A stretch of DNA of 64,000 nucleotides, taken from contig NC_090984.1 of the NCBI RefSeq assembly GCF_041146395.1, positions 82,967,114 through 83,031,113 on the forward strand, in the 5' to 3' direction. Origin of the DNA: Eulemur rufifrons (taxonomy: Eukaryota > Chordata > Mammalia > Primates > Lemuridae). This document shows, piece by piece, positions 24,052-36,189 of this stretch. The notes beneath the pieces were generated by a model. The model did no database searches. It worked only from the letters and a program-made list of their open reading frames with translations, and was not told the DNA's origin. Within the stretch, counting starts at the first letter, position 1. Every line of letters begins with the position of its first letter. The translations under genes and the position numbers were made by a program.

Positions 24052-24337
24052 CTTGTAATCCTAGCAGTCTGGGAGGCCGAGGTGGGAGGATCACTCAAAC
24101 TCAGGAGTTCGAGACCAGCCTGAGCAAGAGCAAGACACCCCCCCCACACACACACACCTCTAAGAAAAATAGAAAAAATTAGCCAAGTGTCATGGCACAT
24201 GCCTGTAGTCCCAGGTACTTGGGAGGCTGAGGCAGGAGGATTGCCTGAGCCCTGGAGTTTGAGGTTGCTGTGAGCTGGGCTAAAGCCACAGTACTCTAGC
24301 CTGGGTGACAGAGCAAGACTCTGTCTCAAAAAAAAAA
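24052..24337 (+). mobile_element. Alu, 5'-truncated dimer, with target duplication
   Basis: Sense Alu with both monomers ('gggaggccgaggtgggagga', 'gaggctgaggcaggagga') and an A-tail, flanked by the direct repeat aatgcaagtt (24042-24051 and 24338-24347). A short C/CA run (about 24137-24158) sits in its middle. The flanking DNA resembles a MER5-type element. Confidence 0.93.
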
Positions 24338-25134
24338 AATGCAAGTTGTGAGGGCCCACTTGGACCTGTCAGGTGCATCCCAGGAATCTGTGCCTGAGAC
24401 ACTCCACAAGTGCTTCTTAGGCCAACTGGTGTTGACACATAGGATATCCACAAGCCTACCATTTCTGAGCTAGGGATTGCTCATAATGTATTTAAGCAAT
24501 TTAATCTGACCAATTCGCGGTTCCTGGGGTGGGTAGGATGGCAGAGAATGCTCTTGGCAGTCATTCCCAGCCATCTGGGAGTGGAGCTCCGTGCTGAGGG
24601 CCCACTGGGGCCTCCATCCACAAGGATGCAACACGAAGGCCCTTGAGGGAAGGCAGCGCAGAAGCACAGCAGCCAGCCCCTCCCCTGCAGAGGTGGAGAC
24701 CAGCCCTAGAAATGGGATCCTACATGCAGCTTTGTCAAGGGCAAGAAAAGCAAGACTTCTGGACAATACAACTTCTCAGATTTCTATGGGAAGCAGTAAC
24801 AGTTTTACCACTACTGTAAGTTTTTGTAGCAGATCTACATTATTCATATTAAATCAAAGATGCTGTATTGTCACATAAGAATTCTATAATGTCTCCCAGA
24901 GCAGTGGTTCTCAGCAGGGGTGGGGAGGTGGGGAGGGGAAAGAGGGAGTTAGAATCATCTCGGGACAAATAAAGTGATTCCCATAGGCCCAGCATTGAAC
25001 CCACGCTAGTTGGAATAGATCTCTGCATTTAGTTCAAATTGCATTTAAATTCAAAGATTCTGAACTTCTTGAAGGCTTGGAATGAAGGTCTGGATCCCAG
25101 CTCGATGAGAAGTGCATTAACATCCTTTTCAGTG

Positions 25135-25300
25135 GTCATTTGTGTGCCCTTTACGTTATAGTTTTGAGCGTATTGTCACACACTTCTCTCTATTCTGGCA
25201 AGAAGATATTACCTCCATTTTATAGATGAGAAAACTGAGGCCCACAGAGATTAAATGACCATCTGGCTTTAAATTTCATGCTCCCTCCATTATACCAGCA
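25135..25300 (-). mobile_element. MIR SINE, antisense
   Basis: 'cctccattttatagatgaga', 'aaactgaggcccacagagat' and 'taaatgacc' are reverse MIR core. Confidence 0.75.
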
Positions 25301-26689
25301 GTACTCCAGTTCAGGGTGCATTAGAATCAGGGGACCAGGCTTAAAAATGCAGATTCTGGTTGTGAAAGTGGAGGAAGGGCATGGAAATCAGTGTTTTTAG
25401 CCAGGACCCAGGTGAGTGAGAGGAAGGTGGAAGAGAGCCCACACTGTGAGAAATACAGTTTCTATTCCTCATCTCTCCTGACCCTACCCACAGGGGCAGG
25501 CTGTTGCCAGATCCTCTGGGTCCACGCTCTGCCAGGAAGCTCCTGTCACAGAAAGTCAAAAACAATACAGTGACAAGTCTGCTGGCATCTCGGGGCACAG
25601 CGGGAGGGAAGAGACTGGCCAGGCCCGAATGAGCTTTGTCACAGATTTGTTAACTGAGGATTCACAGTTGCTAAAGAATTCTTAACATGAAAATTTTTTA
25701 AATCTGGTTTGTTTTTTCTATCCACTGCTTTTTTTTTTTTTTTTTTTTCTCTTCTCATATCCTTAATAGAATGAAAAATAGGTGGGGATGCATAAGGGGA
25801 AAGAAACAAAGGCGCTGCCAAAGTACTGGAGACTTGTCCTAGTTGGGAGTTTTTAACAAAAATGGAAAATTCTCCTCTGCACTTGTTCTGACCCATCCTT
25901 CAATCTTCATTTTCCCAGAAACACGTAACCACTTGTCTGCAGCCCTTGGCCCGCCTGCCCTCCTCCACCGGGGGCTCCAGCCCAGCCATATGGGCGGCCC
26001 CACGGTGCCAACTGGGTTCACTGTGCTGACACGAGGGCTTCACGCGCAGGGTTGACCCAAGGCAGCTGGAGCGACTTTTACTCTTGACAACTTTCACTGC
26101 CACCTCAAGAAAAAGAACTGATGCTTTCGCTGCAGGACAGCTTTTTCTGAATTTCCTAACCTCCCAGAATGATTGACTAGTTAGAAAAACCATACCCAAC
26201 TTTACAATGAAAAATAGCGGTATGCTTTTTCCTCCGGTTTTCATGTTTAGTTTTGATGTGTGTGTCGGGTGGTGGTGCGGCACAGTGATCAGGACCCTGG
26301 GTTGGCTGTCATGACACTAACAAGCTCTCTCCACTTTTCGTGAGGGAACAGGCGCCTACCAGGAATCTTTCCATGCTGGTGTCTTCACAGGTACAGGGCT
26401 TCCTCCCAGTTCATCCACAGACCCTCAGCAGCCTGGAGGTGCACCCAGGAGAGGGGCTTTTGTGCCAGGAAGACTGGATTGGGCAGCAGGGCCTCTATGA
26501 ATTCGTTCCAGGGTGGAAGTCAAGTGGACAACACATTCCTGCAGTGTTTGCCAAGACTAGACCGCATGAGGTTTCTGAAAGCCAGGTGTCCCCCTCTTTC
26601 TAATTCATCATGCAGATTGAGATTAAATTAAGCTGCTTTTGCACCACTTCAGCCAGTTTAGAACATCTAAGACCCTTGAAAGTCAACCT

Positions 26690-27010
26690 CATTCCTTGCT
26701 GCTGACAACACAGGCAGTCCCGGCTTCCAGGCACGACCTCAACATTACTCTCCCTCTCTGCCCCTCTCTCCCCTTCCACCTCTGCACCTGCACTCTTGTC
26801 ACTCCTCTGTCCAGAATGCTTTCACACTTTTCCGCTCTCTTAACTCAAACTCTGACTCCAAGGCCTGGCTCAAACCCCTCCTCCTTCTCAAAGACTTCCC
26901 TCCCTACAGTTATACTCACAGAGAGTGCCCTTGGCTCTCTGTGTTACATTACAGCTTTCTCTAAGTCTTTCATGGCTTTGCTGCAGTCTCGGTCTTCCTC
27001 TTCATAGGCA
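26690..27010 (+). mobile_element. L2 fragment, sense
   Basis: 'cctctgtccagaatgctttc', 'aaggcctggctcaaacccct' and 'cctccttctcaaagacttcc' fit L2. Confidence 0.7.
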
Positions 27011-27024
27011 AGTCAGTAAGTATT

Positions 27025-27180
27025 TCCAGGCTTCAGCTCTGTCTCTGTAGAATGGGAAGGCTAATGGCATCTACCTCACAGGAAAATTCTGAGGACTAAC
27101 CGTGATAATGCAATCTGAAGCCAAATTCCCATTTAGAATGGCACGGAGCACTCAGTAAAAGCTACAATAACTCCCACTAG
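27025..27180 (+). mobile_element. MIR SINE, sense
   Basis: 'gtctctgtagaatgggaagg', 'ctaatggcatctacctcaca' and 'ggcacggagcactcagtaaa' fit MIR. Confidence 0.7.
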
Positions 27181-27393
27181 CACCTAGTTCAGAGACGAGT
27201 ACATGGCAGGTACTCGGGTAACTTTTGGCTTAACAGCAAATCTACTGTTGCTCTTGGGAAGAACAAGACTCCCCAGACAGAGGATGCTGACACATCCATG
27301 TATTGCTGGTTCTGTGATCTATGAAAACAGAACCAGAGTGTGACCAGGACATTCCTACCTGGTATAGACATAGTCTGAAAAGAATCTAGGTTT

Positions 27394-27525
27394 GCTTATT
27401 TATTTATTTTTTTAGAGATGGGGTCTTGCTATGTTGGCCAAGCTAGTCTCCAATTCCTGAGCTCAAGCAGTCCACCTCAGCCTCCCTAGTAGCTGGGATT
27501 TAGGTGTGAGACACTCAGCTTGGCT
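27394..27525 (-). mobile_element. Alu-type monomer (FLAM), antisense
   Basis: T-rich head, then 'agagatggggtcttgctatg', 'ttggccaagctagtctcc' and 'cctcagcctccctagtagct'. It is flanked by the 14-bp target duplication aagaatctaggttt at 27380-27393 and 27526-27539. Confidence 0.93.
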
Positions 27526-27724
27526 AAGAATCTAGGTTTCTGAATGAAAAAAAAAAAAAAAAGTCTGTAAAAAGAGTCCCTAAAGAGAAAAAAATTAAGA
27601 GGAAAAATATTTTCTGGGCCTTTAACTTAATCTTAATTTCTTGGTTTAGCAAGATGACTAATATGAAGCTTAAAAGGGAAACTATAATAAAATGCATTAT
27701 TTCCATGCCCAATATTCCAGTTCT

Positions 27725-27895
27725 CACATGCATGTAATGAGGTCTGCATTATCTCCATTTTATAGCTGAGGAAAGCAAGCCTCAAACAGGGTATATGGCT
27801 TGCCCCAAACAACATAGCGGAGCTGGGAATCAATCTCAAGTCCACCCAGCACCAAAACCATGCACTTTCTATTGCATTAACAGAGAAGGCCAGGC
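27725..27895 (-). mobile_element. MIR SINE, antisense
   Basis: 'ccattttatagctgaggaaa', 'gcaagcc' and 'agcggagctgggaatcaatc' are reverse MIR landmarks. Confidence 0.75.
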
Positions 27896-28724
27896 AGATG
27901 GCTCCTGGCTGTGTACTTAGTACCAGGCAATGATCTGTGAGTCTCTGCCACGCCCACTCCGCCCGCTTCCCACAGTGAGCCCACACTTGCCTAATGGGCC
28001 TCTGGGGACCCAGAGTTTCATTTGAAAAAAATGGTCACTGCCCTCCCCCAAAGTATTTACCAATTGCATGCTTCTCTATTTCACATATCTCCCTAAAGCC
28101 CTTTTTTAGAAAAAGGTGGGGGTTTTTTTCCTCCAAGTTTCAAAAACTAGATTTTTTTTCCCCCTAAATGTCTCAGTGTATTAACCAGCTTTTTCACAGG
28201 CATTTTGCCATTTCCAAAATGTCAGTAGTAGACTCCATCCAGCAGAGGATAAATGCCATAGTTCATGCCCCAGAAGGGCCACGGCTGCAGCCTTCTGTTC
28301 TCTGCTCCCTAAGCCTCCCGCAGCCTGACGCGGGCTGTGCAGCCCCTTCTTACTCTTTGCTAGTGGACTTTGTGGATCTGCTTTCTAATATCCTCAAGCT
28401 CTTCCCAGGGCAGGAAACCACAACTCACAAATGAAAAGGCCATTCAGGAATGCATCTTTACCTCAAAATCCCTTTGTGAAAATCTTCGATACTTGGCTCT
28501 AAGGTTTATTTAGATACAGAGAACTTACACTGGAAATTTGGGAGATTATCAGAAGGATCTGAAGGTTCTGAAGCCTCCCAAGAAAATTTACATCTTCAAC
28601 TTTATGGAAATGTGACCCCTTAGGCACAAATCAAGGCAAAATTCCTTGATAAGCACATTCTTCATTCTCTATCCATCCTCTACCCGATTCCTACTGTTTT
28701 AAATCTTCCACAATTAACAGCAGC

Positions 28725-28925
28725 CGCCACGTATTAAGAGCCAAGTAGTGAAGACACTTACGAATTTCACATACATTATCTCGTTTAATCCCCCCAACAA
28801 TTCATGAGCAATCGCAGGCTTGGCAGTTCCCTGAGCCGCCTCAGGTCACCTGGCGAGTGTGGCACCCAGGATTCAAGCTCGGGTCTGACACCAAGCTCTC
28901 CCTCTAATCCTTGCACAGTGCCACA
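28725..28925 (-). mobile_element. MIR-family SINE, antisense
   Basis: 'acatacattatctcgtttaa', 'tcaggtcacctggcgagtgt' and 'ggcacccaggattcaagctc' give a diverged MIR or MIR3 copy. Confidence 0.65.
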
Positions 28926-29935
28926 TTAGCACAAAATGTTGTCTTCCCTCCTGAAAAAGTGCTTCTCCAAGCAATATCCTGCACATCCACATCACAGCAG
29001 AAGGTCGGCTTTGCTAGGTCAGCATGTTTTTGCCACAACAGGGATAGGAAACAGAAAAGATGGAAAAAATTTTAGGTTCAGAAGAAGGCTGTCTCCTCTG
29101 ACCTCTTTCCTACCATTAGAGGTCAGAGGAGCAGTCCTGGGAACAAATGGAATGAATCTGTGGTCAGTTTCCCATTCACGTCTTTCCATCCCTGACTGGG
29201 AAGAAAGAGCTGGCGTGACAAGTCTCTCCCAGGAGGAGAGGGCTGCACGGGGGCTCCGCGTCTGTGTTGCTTAACACGGTCCGCTGTCGGCAGCTCCCTC
29301 CGCGCCTCTCCCTCTGGTCAGTGAGTCATGAATCGAGGACAAGGCTCCAGGGAGCTGCATGCCGCAGCTGCACAGCCGTGAACCAGAAATGACAACAGAC
29401 ACAGGTGTTTAGTCATTTTCTCTCCCCATGGGCTCTCCTCTCCCACACACTGCAAGTGTATCTTCCTAAGCAAGGGGGGCGCGAGGGTTGGCCTGTAACT
29501 AAGTATGAATCTGGCATGTTCATCTGAGCCAGCACAACTCAATGCTTAAAACTAAAGCAGTAAGCCCTCTGCCACTGGAATGTGTATGAAGCCTCAAAAT
29601 GTTTTACCTTTGCTGAACTTTCAAAGTGAAATACTTCATTACGATTGAAAGCGTGGCTGGCATAAGAAACCCAGTTCTTCCCCACTCACTTCATGGGGCC
29701 TATTTTTTTTAAAACGTTATTAATGATCAAGAGATTCTAAACAGAATCCGCCTGCCAAGATTTATTTGGCAAAGGAAATTTACTCTATCTCCTGAAACAC
29801 AGGGATTAAAACTCAGTTCCAATCTTCTCTTTGCTAAACTTTTCACCTACTCACTTAAAGAGAAAAATCACAACTCTATGCCAAACCAGCACTGTTAAAA
29901 TGAAACCTCAGCACCCAGTTTTCTAACACACTTAC

Positions 29936-30675
29936 CCTGGGTGTTGGAACCGATGTCATCTTCCACTCCTACTACATATGTCCCTCGACTCACGGGTGGG
30001 GTGTGACCCGGCACAGGGTAATTTGGAGGAACAACTTCTTCGGGATGGGCTGGAGGAACATCCCTTTCTGAAGGCAGGGCCCCTCCACCTGGGTGGGGCT
30101 GGAGGCTTCTGTTTCCAGGGTGGGGCGGTGGGGCATCCCAGGAAGGAGCCAGTGACTCTCTGTCCACCTCTGGTGGAGCCAGGCTTCTGGTCCCTGTCTG
30201 GTCTGAAGACTCAACTTTTAAATTGGGGGCCTCTACTTCCTCCAGAGATACCCCCTGTTTGGTCTGGGGGTCCAAGGTGGCAGATTGTGTTTCAGGGTAG
30301 AATGGCCAATCACTAGGTGTTGGGTATGGTGAAGGGGAGGCCAGGGCAGACTCTGGAGGGGCGATCCCACCTCCTACAGGCTCCGAATCAGCTTCTGGGT
30401 GGAAGGCAGCATCAATGCTGCTGTGGCTGTTGGATGCCTCCTCTGGTTCACTCGGCGGGTATTCCACCTCCTCTTCATTCCCATCATAATAATCCAAGTT
30501 GTCCTCTGTGTAGTCGCTCTCCAGGGCTGCAGCATGGCTGAAGGAACGCTCCAAGGGAGCCGACGAGTGGGCAGTGGAAAGTTCTCCTCCAGCTGTTGCT
30601 GGCTTAACATTATCCAATGGGGAGGTGCTGCCAATATGGAAAGCCCACACTCCAGGGATGCCCAGGTTGCTTAGT
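29936..30675 (-). CDS. NID2: NID2 exon 4: end of G1 and the acidic, proline-rich linker
   Basis: This is the largest exon here (740 bases, residues 258-504 plus the first base of codon 505). It opens with [22 protein letters not shown], which ends the G1 region. An acidic tyrosine-rich patch follows ([21 protein letters not shown]), a plausible tyrosine-sulphation site by analogy with nidogen-1. Then comes a long Pro/Ser/Glu-rich stretch with several PPAHPEE-like and PPHPGN-like pieces and one NRS sequon. It ends [17 protein letters not shown]. This part is the flexible link between G1 and the rod/G2 region and should be largely unstructured and O-glycosylated. The acceptor is ttatttag/ACTAAG and the donor CCCAGG/gtaagtg, phase 1. 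Compared with the human protein as I remember it, the middle seems longer by a proline-rich block. Confidence 0.95.
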
Positions 30676-31069
30676 CTAAATAAAAAGGAAACAGTTCATT
30701 GTAAAAAAAAAAGTGCCCACTCACCCACCTTCCTACAAAGGTAAGCAATTTATTTTAAAACCAAAAGACTATTAAGAGCTGATTTAGAGTTTGCACTGAT
30801 GTATAAAACCAAATAGAAGCAGGCTTACATGGTAACTAAAAGGACAATCGTGGCCTTGTGATGTAGACTACCTTTTATTTAACAATATGTTTCAAAGGCA
30901 GTGTGCCATAGAATGCCAGACCATCAAGTAATCAATCTGCTCTACAATCCGAATGGTTTATCTCAAATCTGGCTATTTGAAAACAAATAGGGAGTGTGGG
31001 AATTTTTCCTCTACTTGTCTGGAAACTTGTAACAGACTCAAGGAAACGTATGCTTAAAAATCTCTGCCA

Positions 31070-31325
31070 AATACTGCAACAGTAACAACTACTACATGCT
31101 TTTGAAAGTTGGTTATGTGCCAGCCCTGTGACAAGTGCTGAACATCCTTCAATACAATCTGCAAGGTGGGGGTGGTGACTGTGCTCAATTTTACAGAGGG
31201 GAAAATAGGTTTAGAGAGGTTAACTAATCTTCTTAAGATCATATAACTAATATTAATAATTGGCGGAGCCTAGGCATGAATTGAGTTCAAAGTCCATGCT
31301 CTAAACATCTACATTATGTTATGCC
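31070..31325 (-). mobile_element. MIR SINE, antisense
   Basis: 'ggttatgtgccagccctgtg', 'ttttacagaggggaaaatag', 'gtttagagaggttaactaat' and 'ggcggagcctaggcatgaat' fit reverse MIR. Confidence 0.8.
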
Positions 31326-32819
31326 AGAAAATGAATACCATATACTACAGTCAATCAGCATCTGAATTATCATTACTTTATGGAATGTTAAAGACATCTC
31401 ACTATTTATTCACATGGACTAATCAACTAATTAATCCACATAGAATGGTGAGTCAATATAAAAAAGTTCAAAGAAATATAAATGCCCAAGTCTAAAAAAA
31501 CAATGTGAGCAAATGCCAAACAAAGTTAAGGGGAAAATAAAAAAGTAGCTTAATCAAAATATGAAGGATAATAGGTGAGAGGTCTTTCCAGAAACATCTG
31601 GAAACAGCTCACTCATTTTTCTCCATAAGAAAAGAACATGGACTCTATTCAGTCTTTCAAATATCCCAGTAATCCATTATTTTAGTCAATGAGACATCCT
31701 AAAGAGGACAACTGCCTCCTACAGAGAACAACTACATATTCTAAAAATATGGGAAATCTTGAGCAAACAAAGGTCTAGCTAGCTTAAATACACCAGTTTT
31801 TGTACTCCTCTAATGTTTGTACAAAATGCTATGTGCAAATTCTCCCACGCTATGGAATTTCCTCAAAAATTAGTCAATGATGAGTAAGAGTTTAATGACT
31901 AATAAGATAACAAGAAATTCATTGAATTGTACAAGAACAAAAGACCTTTTCTCCTTTGGGTAGGTACTCATCATGTTCATGTGGATTTCTATAGTAAAAA
32001 TATTTTTCAACACAATTCCAGAATATCTTTCTCACATGTGTGTGTATGTATATATGTGTATGGATACGCTCTTGTTGCTGGTGCTGTATTTCATTTAGGG
32101 AAAGAGAAGCATAGAAAGCATAACTCTGATCCTGTGTGCAATATGCTGTGTATATTTGGTAAGTACATAAGAATTAATGTTGGTGTTTTATCGGCAAGCA
32201 AATAAGAAAAACTAAAGAAGAGAAAATTCTGAAGATCTGAGGATATTGAGTGTATTATCACATTAGAGATATTGCAGCTGTGAAATTTAGAAACAGTTAA
32301 TTATAGAAGTTAGAAACAGAAAATTATAAAAGCTTCAAAGAATAGGAGAATACAAATTATGGCAGATAAAAGATAAATAAAATAACCTTCTAATTAGATA
32401 TAAATCACTATCCTGGCTTTTGTCATTATGCATGATAGGAAAGTAACCAATCTGAGTTCATTTTAAAATCCAAGGTCATTTGGAAAGCTTAGTGATAGAA
32501 AGAACTTTATTTCCTAGAAAGAAAAGCCAGGCTACAAAACAGGATGACACTGTCTTCCTCCCTGGGATGTCAGGAGAATTAAGTGAGAAAACCACATGAA
32601 ATGCCTACCATGGGCCCTGCACATAATAAGTACTCAGTAACTACTGTCTTTCTTCCAGGAGATAGAAAAGTATAATTTAAAAAAATGCACATATGTGCAT
32701 TCATATTTAAATTTTCAGAAGAAGAATATGACAAACATTATGAATTATGCAATCTATGACCTTGGAGCTTACAAGAATGAAGCAAGTGTGAGGAACAGAA
32801 AGATTCCATTGACTAAGAA

Positions 32820-33030
32820 AATAACTTTACTTTTTAGAGATACATACCAAAGTATTTAGGAATGAACTGGCATGATGTTTGTGACTATAAAACATTTAAA
32901 CAACAAAAAAAAGATGAATATGGCAAAATATTTATAATATATAAATCTAAATGATGGGCATTTGGGTGTTCATTTAGCTAGACTCTCCACTTTTCTGTGT
33001 ATTTTTGAAAATTTTAATAATGAAAAGTAA
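32820..33030 (+). mobile_element. L1M 3' end, sense (tentative)
   Basis: 'agagatacataccaaagtat', 'ttaggaatgaactggcatga' and the close 'gaaaattttaataatgaaaa' recall the 3' end of ancient L1M. Confidence 0.55.
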
Positions 33031-33089
33031 ACAAAAAGATTATATAGACATTTCTATAATTTTGAGGTACAGAAGGTCTTTCTAAGAAT

Positions 33090-34300
33090 AACACCAAGAC
33101 CGAAAATCATAAAGGAGAAGACCAATAACTTTGATAACCCAAAACTTACAACTTATAAATCATAAGTAAGTTCAAAGACAAACAACACCTGGATCAAATA
33201 TTCACAACACATGAGAAGCTTACTATCCTTACTATATTTTTTCTTATTTATGAGAGCTCTTTCTAAACACCCCAATAGAAAGGATAAGGACAAATAAGTC
33301 ACACACCAAAAAAAAGATATACATAATCATGTGTCACCTAACAATGAGGATACATTCTGAGAAATACATCGTTAGGCAATTTCATCGTTGTAGGAACACC
33401 ACGAAGAGTACTTACACAAACCCACATGGTATATCCTACTACACACCTACACTATGTGGTATAGCCTATTGCTCCTAGACTACAAACCTGTACAGCATAC
33501 TCTACTGAATACTGTAGGCAACTATAACACAGTGGTAAGTATTTCTGTATCTAAACATATCTAAACACAGAAAAGGTATCAGTATTATAATCTTATGGGA
33601 TCACTGTCATATATAACATCTGCTGTTGACCAAAATGTCATTACATGGCACATGATTGTAAATGGACATTAAAGATATGAAAAGGTGTTTAGTTTTGCTA
33701 GTATAAAAGAAATTAGAGTGAAAATATGAACATTTTATATGTATCAGATTTACAAACATTAAAAAAAAACAAAAGCCTGTAGGAAATAGACTCTCCCAAT
33801 CACAGCTCGTAATTACTGGTGAGCACATAATTTGGTAAAACATTACTGAAGGAAATTTTTTAATATACATCAAAACATTTAACTGCATATAATCTTTCTC
33901 AACAATTCCACTTTTAGGAATTTAAAGGAGAAATGAGAATGTGAACAATGTGTATTATATTGTTTACTGGAATGATATTTATAACAAGAAAAATCAGAAA
34001 CATGTTAAATGTTTAAGTTGTCTCTATAATATAGAACATATATTATATAATGTTTGTAGCCTTAAAATGATAATATTGACAGATATCTGACTGAAAGATC
34101 CCTAAAGATAGTGAAAAATGTGAAAATGCCACATGTATAGCAAAACAACCATTTTTGTTTAGAAAAGTTTTTATATATACCTAAAATTCTGGAAAACACT
34201 GTTAACACTAATTATCACCTGAAGTGGGTAATTTGTACTTTTATTTCGCATTATTCTGCATTTCTTGTACTTTATTTTATTTTATACTAAGCGTGGATTA
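33090..34300 (+). mobile_element. L1M fragment, sense, split by MER2
   Basis: Before the break: 'aaacaccccaatagaaagga'. After it: 'catatgaaaagatg'-like text ('gatatgaaaaggtgtttag') and 'caacaattccacttttagga', both from the 3' part of ORF2. Heavily diverged. Confidence 0.7.
33322..33658. mobile_element. MER2-type Tigger MITE nested in L1
   Basis: Terminal inverted repeats begin 'cataatcatgtgtcacct' and end 'aggcacatgattg'-like ('ggcacatgattg'), with TA duplications at 33320-33321 and 33659-33660. Internal 'gtatagcctattgctcctag' and 'acaaacctgtacagcatact' are MER2. Confidence 0.9.
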
Positions 34301-34426
34301 CACTAAAGAAAAATCTGTCAGCCATTTGGCCCCGTATCTTACTCTGCTCTCACCAAGCAAGTCAGAGGTTTCTGGGAAGCATCAAAGATGAAAATAAGGA
34401 CAGGCACAAAGGAGTAAATGGAAGTG

Positions 34427-34495
34427 GTGTGTGTGTGTGTGTGGTCTGTGTGTGTGGTGTGTGTGTGTGTGTGTGTGGTGTGTGTGTGTGTGTGG

Positions 34496-34526
<31 letters not shown>

Positions 34527-34556
34527 TGTGTGTGTGTGTGTGGTGTGTGTGTGTGG
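34427..34556. repeat. (GT)n microsatellite with regular GGTG interruptions
   Basis: About 130 bases of TG dinucleotides broken several times by 'gtggtgtg'. The apparent His/Thr or Val/Cys frames across it are artefacts. Confidence 0.95.
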
Positions 34557-34934
34557 GTGTTAGTTCTAAGTGGTCTTTATGGCTGTGGTGGGAGAACACA
34601 GCGGCTTCTTCCTACAGGCTTTTTGATCCCTTCTGCCTCCTGGACCCTGTACAGACATCAGCACTTATTCCAGTGCTCTGTAGTTTGTCTGTCTGCTCTA
34701 GTAGGGTACAAGGTGCTGGTGTGCAGGGCCTGTGCCTTGGAAATCTTTGTAGTTCAAGTGCTTGGCTTGCTGTGAGCTTTCTGTAATGCCTGCGGAGTGG
34801 AGAATCTGTGAGCTCCCAAGTAGAAGAGGAGGGTAGAACCGGAGAAGGAGCAAGAAGCTGAGTTTGCTCCAGAGTCTAAACTAAGCGGCAGCCTAGATGG
34901 AGACCTAAAGGGACTCAGCATAAAATAAGTAGTT

Positions 34935-35145
34935 CAGAGCTCCGGACTTGGGCTTGAATTTTGCTTTTGTCACTTAACTTTGAGATCCCAGACAACTTAC
35001 TTCACTTCCCTAAGCTCCCCTGTAAACTCGAGAAAACAGTAGTACTTACCTCTTACAGTTGTTGTGAGTTTTAATTAAGATAACACCTGGAAAGTGTTTA
35101 GCACAATGTTTGGCAAATAGTAAGCGCTCTATAAATGTCATCTCT
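34935..35145 (+). mobile_element. MIR SINE, sense
   Basis: 'gcttgaattttgcttttgtc', 'acttacctcttacagttgtt' and 'atagtaagcgctctataaat' fit MIR. Confidence 0.8.
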
Positions 35146-35956
35146 GAGTAACTGTACCTGGCTTTGGTGCCCTCTTTCTGGTAGTGAGTAGAGGAAAGCA
35201 GGGGTCATGCAAAAGTGTACGGTGTTCCTACACCCAGGAATGATTTAATGAAACTGAGAAGCAGTTAAGGGAGGCCAGGAAGTAAACAACATGCTCTGGC
35301 TGGCTTCTGGATTCAGGGAAGGAATAAAAGCAAGGACCAAAAAAAATCCCCAAAACCCTGAATTCAATAAACATCCTACCCGACTGTCTGGACTACAAAA
35401 TGCGATCAGGCTTATTATTGCACCAGCAGAGTAAGTCACCAACGGGACTGAGGAATGGGTTCAATGCATTTCAGGTAATGAAGTCAGAGAGAAACCCTGA
35501 GACTTCTGAAAACCGACCAACACATTTTATTTATTTTTTCTAAATTACATTACTCAATTTAATTTTTAACAGCGTCTGTCCAAAAGACTAAATCACAATG
35601 TCTCCTCCTGGGAAATGATTAATCTGGCAAACCTCAAATTGGGCAGTTATATTACTGGATATTTTTATGTGGCTCCAAGAACAATGTTTTTCATAGCATG
35701 CCTCAGTGGCTCTACAAACACACACATACACTCAGTTCTGTTTCCAGTATCTATACTCAACAGGGCAGGACAAATAAAAGACCTTTCATATTTTGGTGAA
35801 CTTGATCCTACCAGGATATAATCTAGTTCCTGGTTTTGACCTGATGCCTTGCTTGGAAGCCACCGAGATATCTAATGGTCTTATGGTCACTTTTAGGGCA
35901 CCTCCTAAAAGTTCTTATATGCAAATAGGAAAGGGCTTCAGCTCCATGTCACTTAC

Positions 35957-36189
35957 TGGTAGAGATTTTTCACAGACTGTTCAGTGCTGGTCAAGCTGAA
36001 ATATGGTCCTTCTCTCTTTAGGTCATCAGCCTCCCCTCGGCAGAAGCCCACCCGAGCTGGCAGCTGGAGCTGCACGTTGTAAGATTCCTTGGGGCGTGTT
36101 CCAAAGAACTGAAGGCCATTGGCAGGATAAAGAAAGAGGGCGTAGGTATCAGACCCATCAGATGCCAAAACTACCTGGAAAGTGTTCAG
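35957..36189 (-). CDS. NID2: NID2 exon 3: second half of the G1/NIDO domain
   Basis: The exon completes the NIDO domain, residues 181-257 plus two bases of codon 258. It reads [19 protein letters not shown], then [14 protein letters not shown], a conserved [12 protein letters not shown] and [14 protein letters not shown]. The acceptor is cccccacag/CTGAAC. The donor is TACCA/gtaagt, so the intron is phase 2 and the Gln codon is split (CA/A). It is the only phase-2 junction in the part of the gene seen here. 233 bases. Confidence 0.97.

Larger units (their letters stand above)
19970..29935 (-). other. NID2 intron 4
   Basis: 10 kb, the longest complete intron here. It holds MIR copies, L2 segments, one full Alu and one Alu monomer. 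The stretches at about 19970-21280, 21540-23130 and 28930-29930 look unique. No exon-like reading frame was recognised. Confidence 0.9.
30676..35956 (-). other. NID2 intron 3
   Basis: 5.3 kb, strongly AT-rich from 31.3 to 34.3 kb. It holds a MIR, L1M segments with a nested MER2, a long GT microsatellite and another MIR. No exon was recognised. Confidence 0.9.

Noticed and set aside
24120..24180. CRISPR-like or short regular repeats
   Set aside because: Only microsatellite and Alu sequence; the window is mammalian nuclear DNA and no spacer-repeat array exists.
34339..34786. Long His/Thr and Val/Cys reading frames
   Set aside because: They are translations of the GT microsatellite in several frames, not genes.
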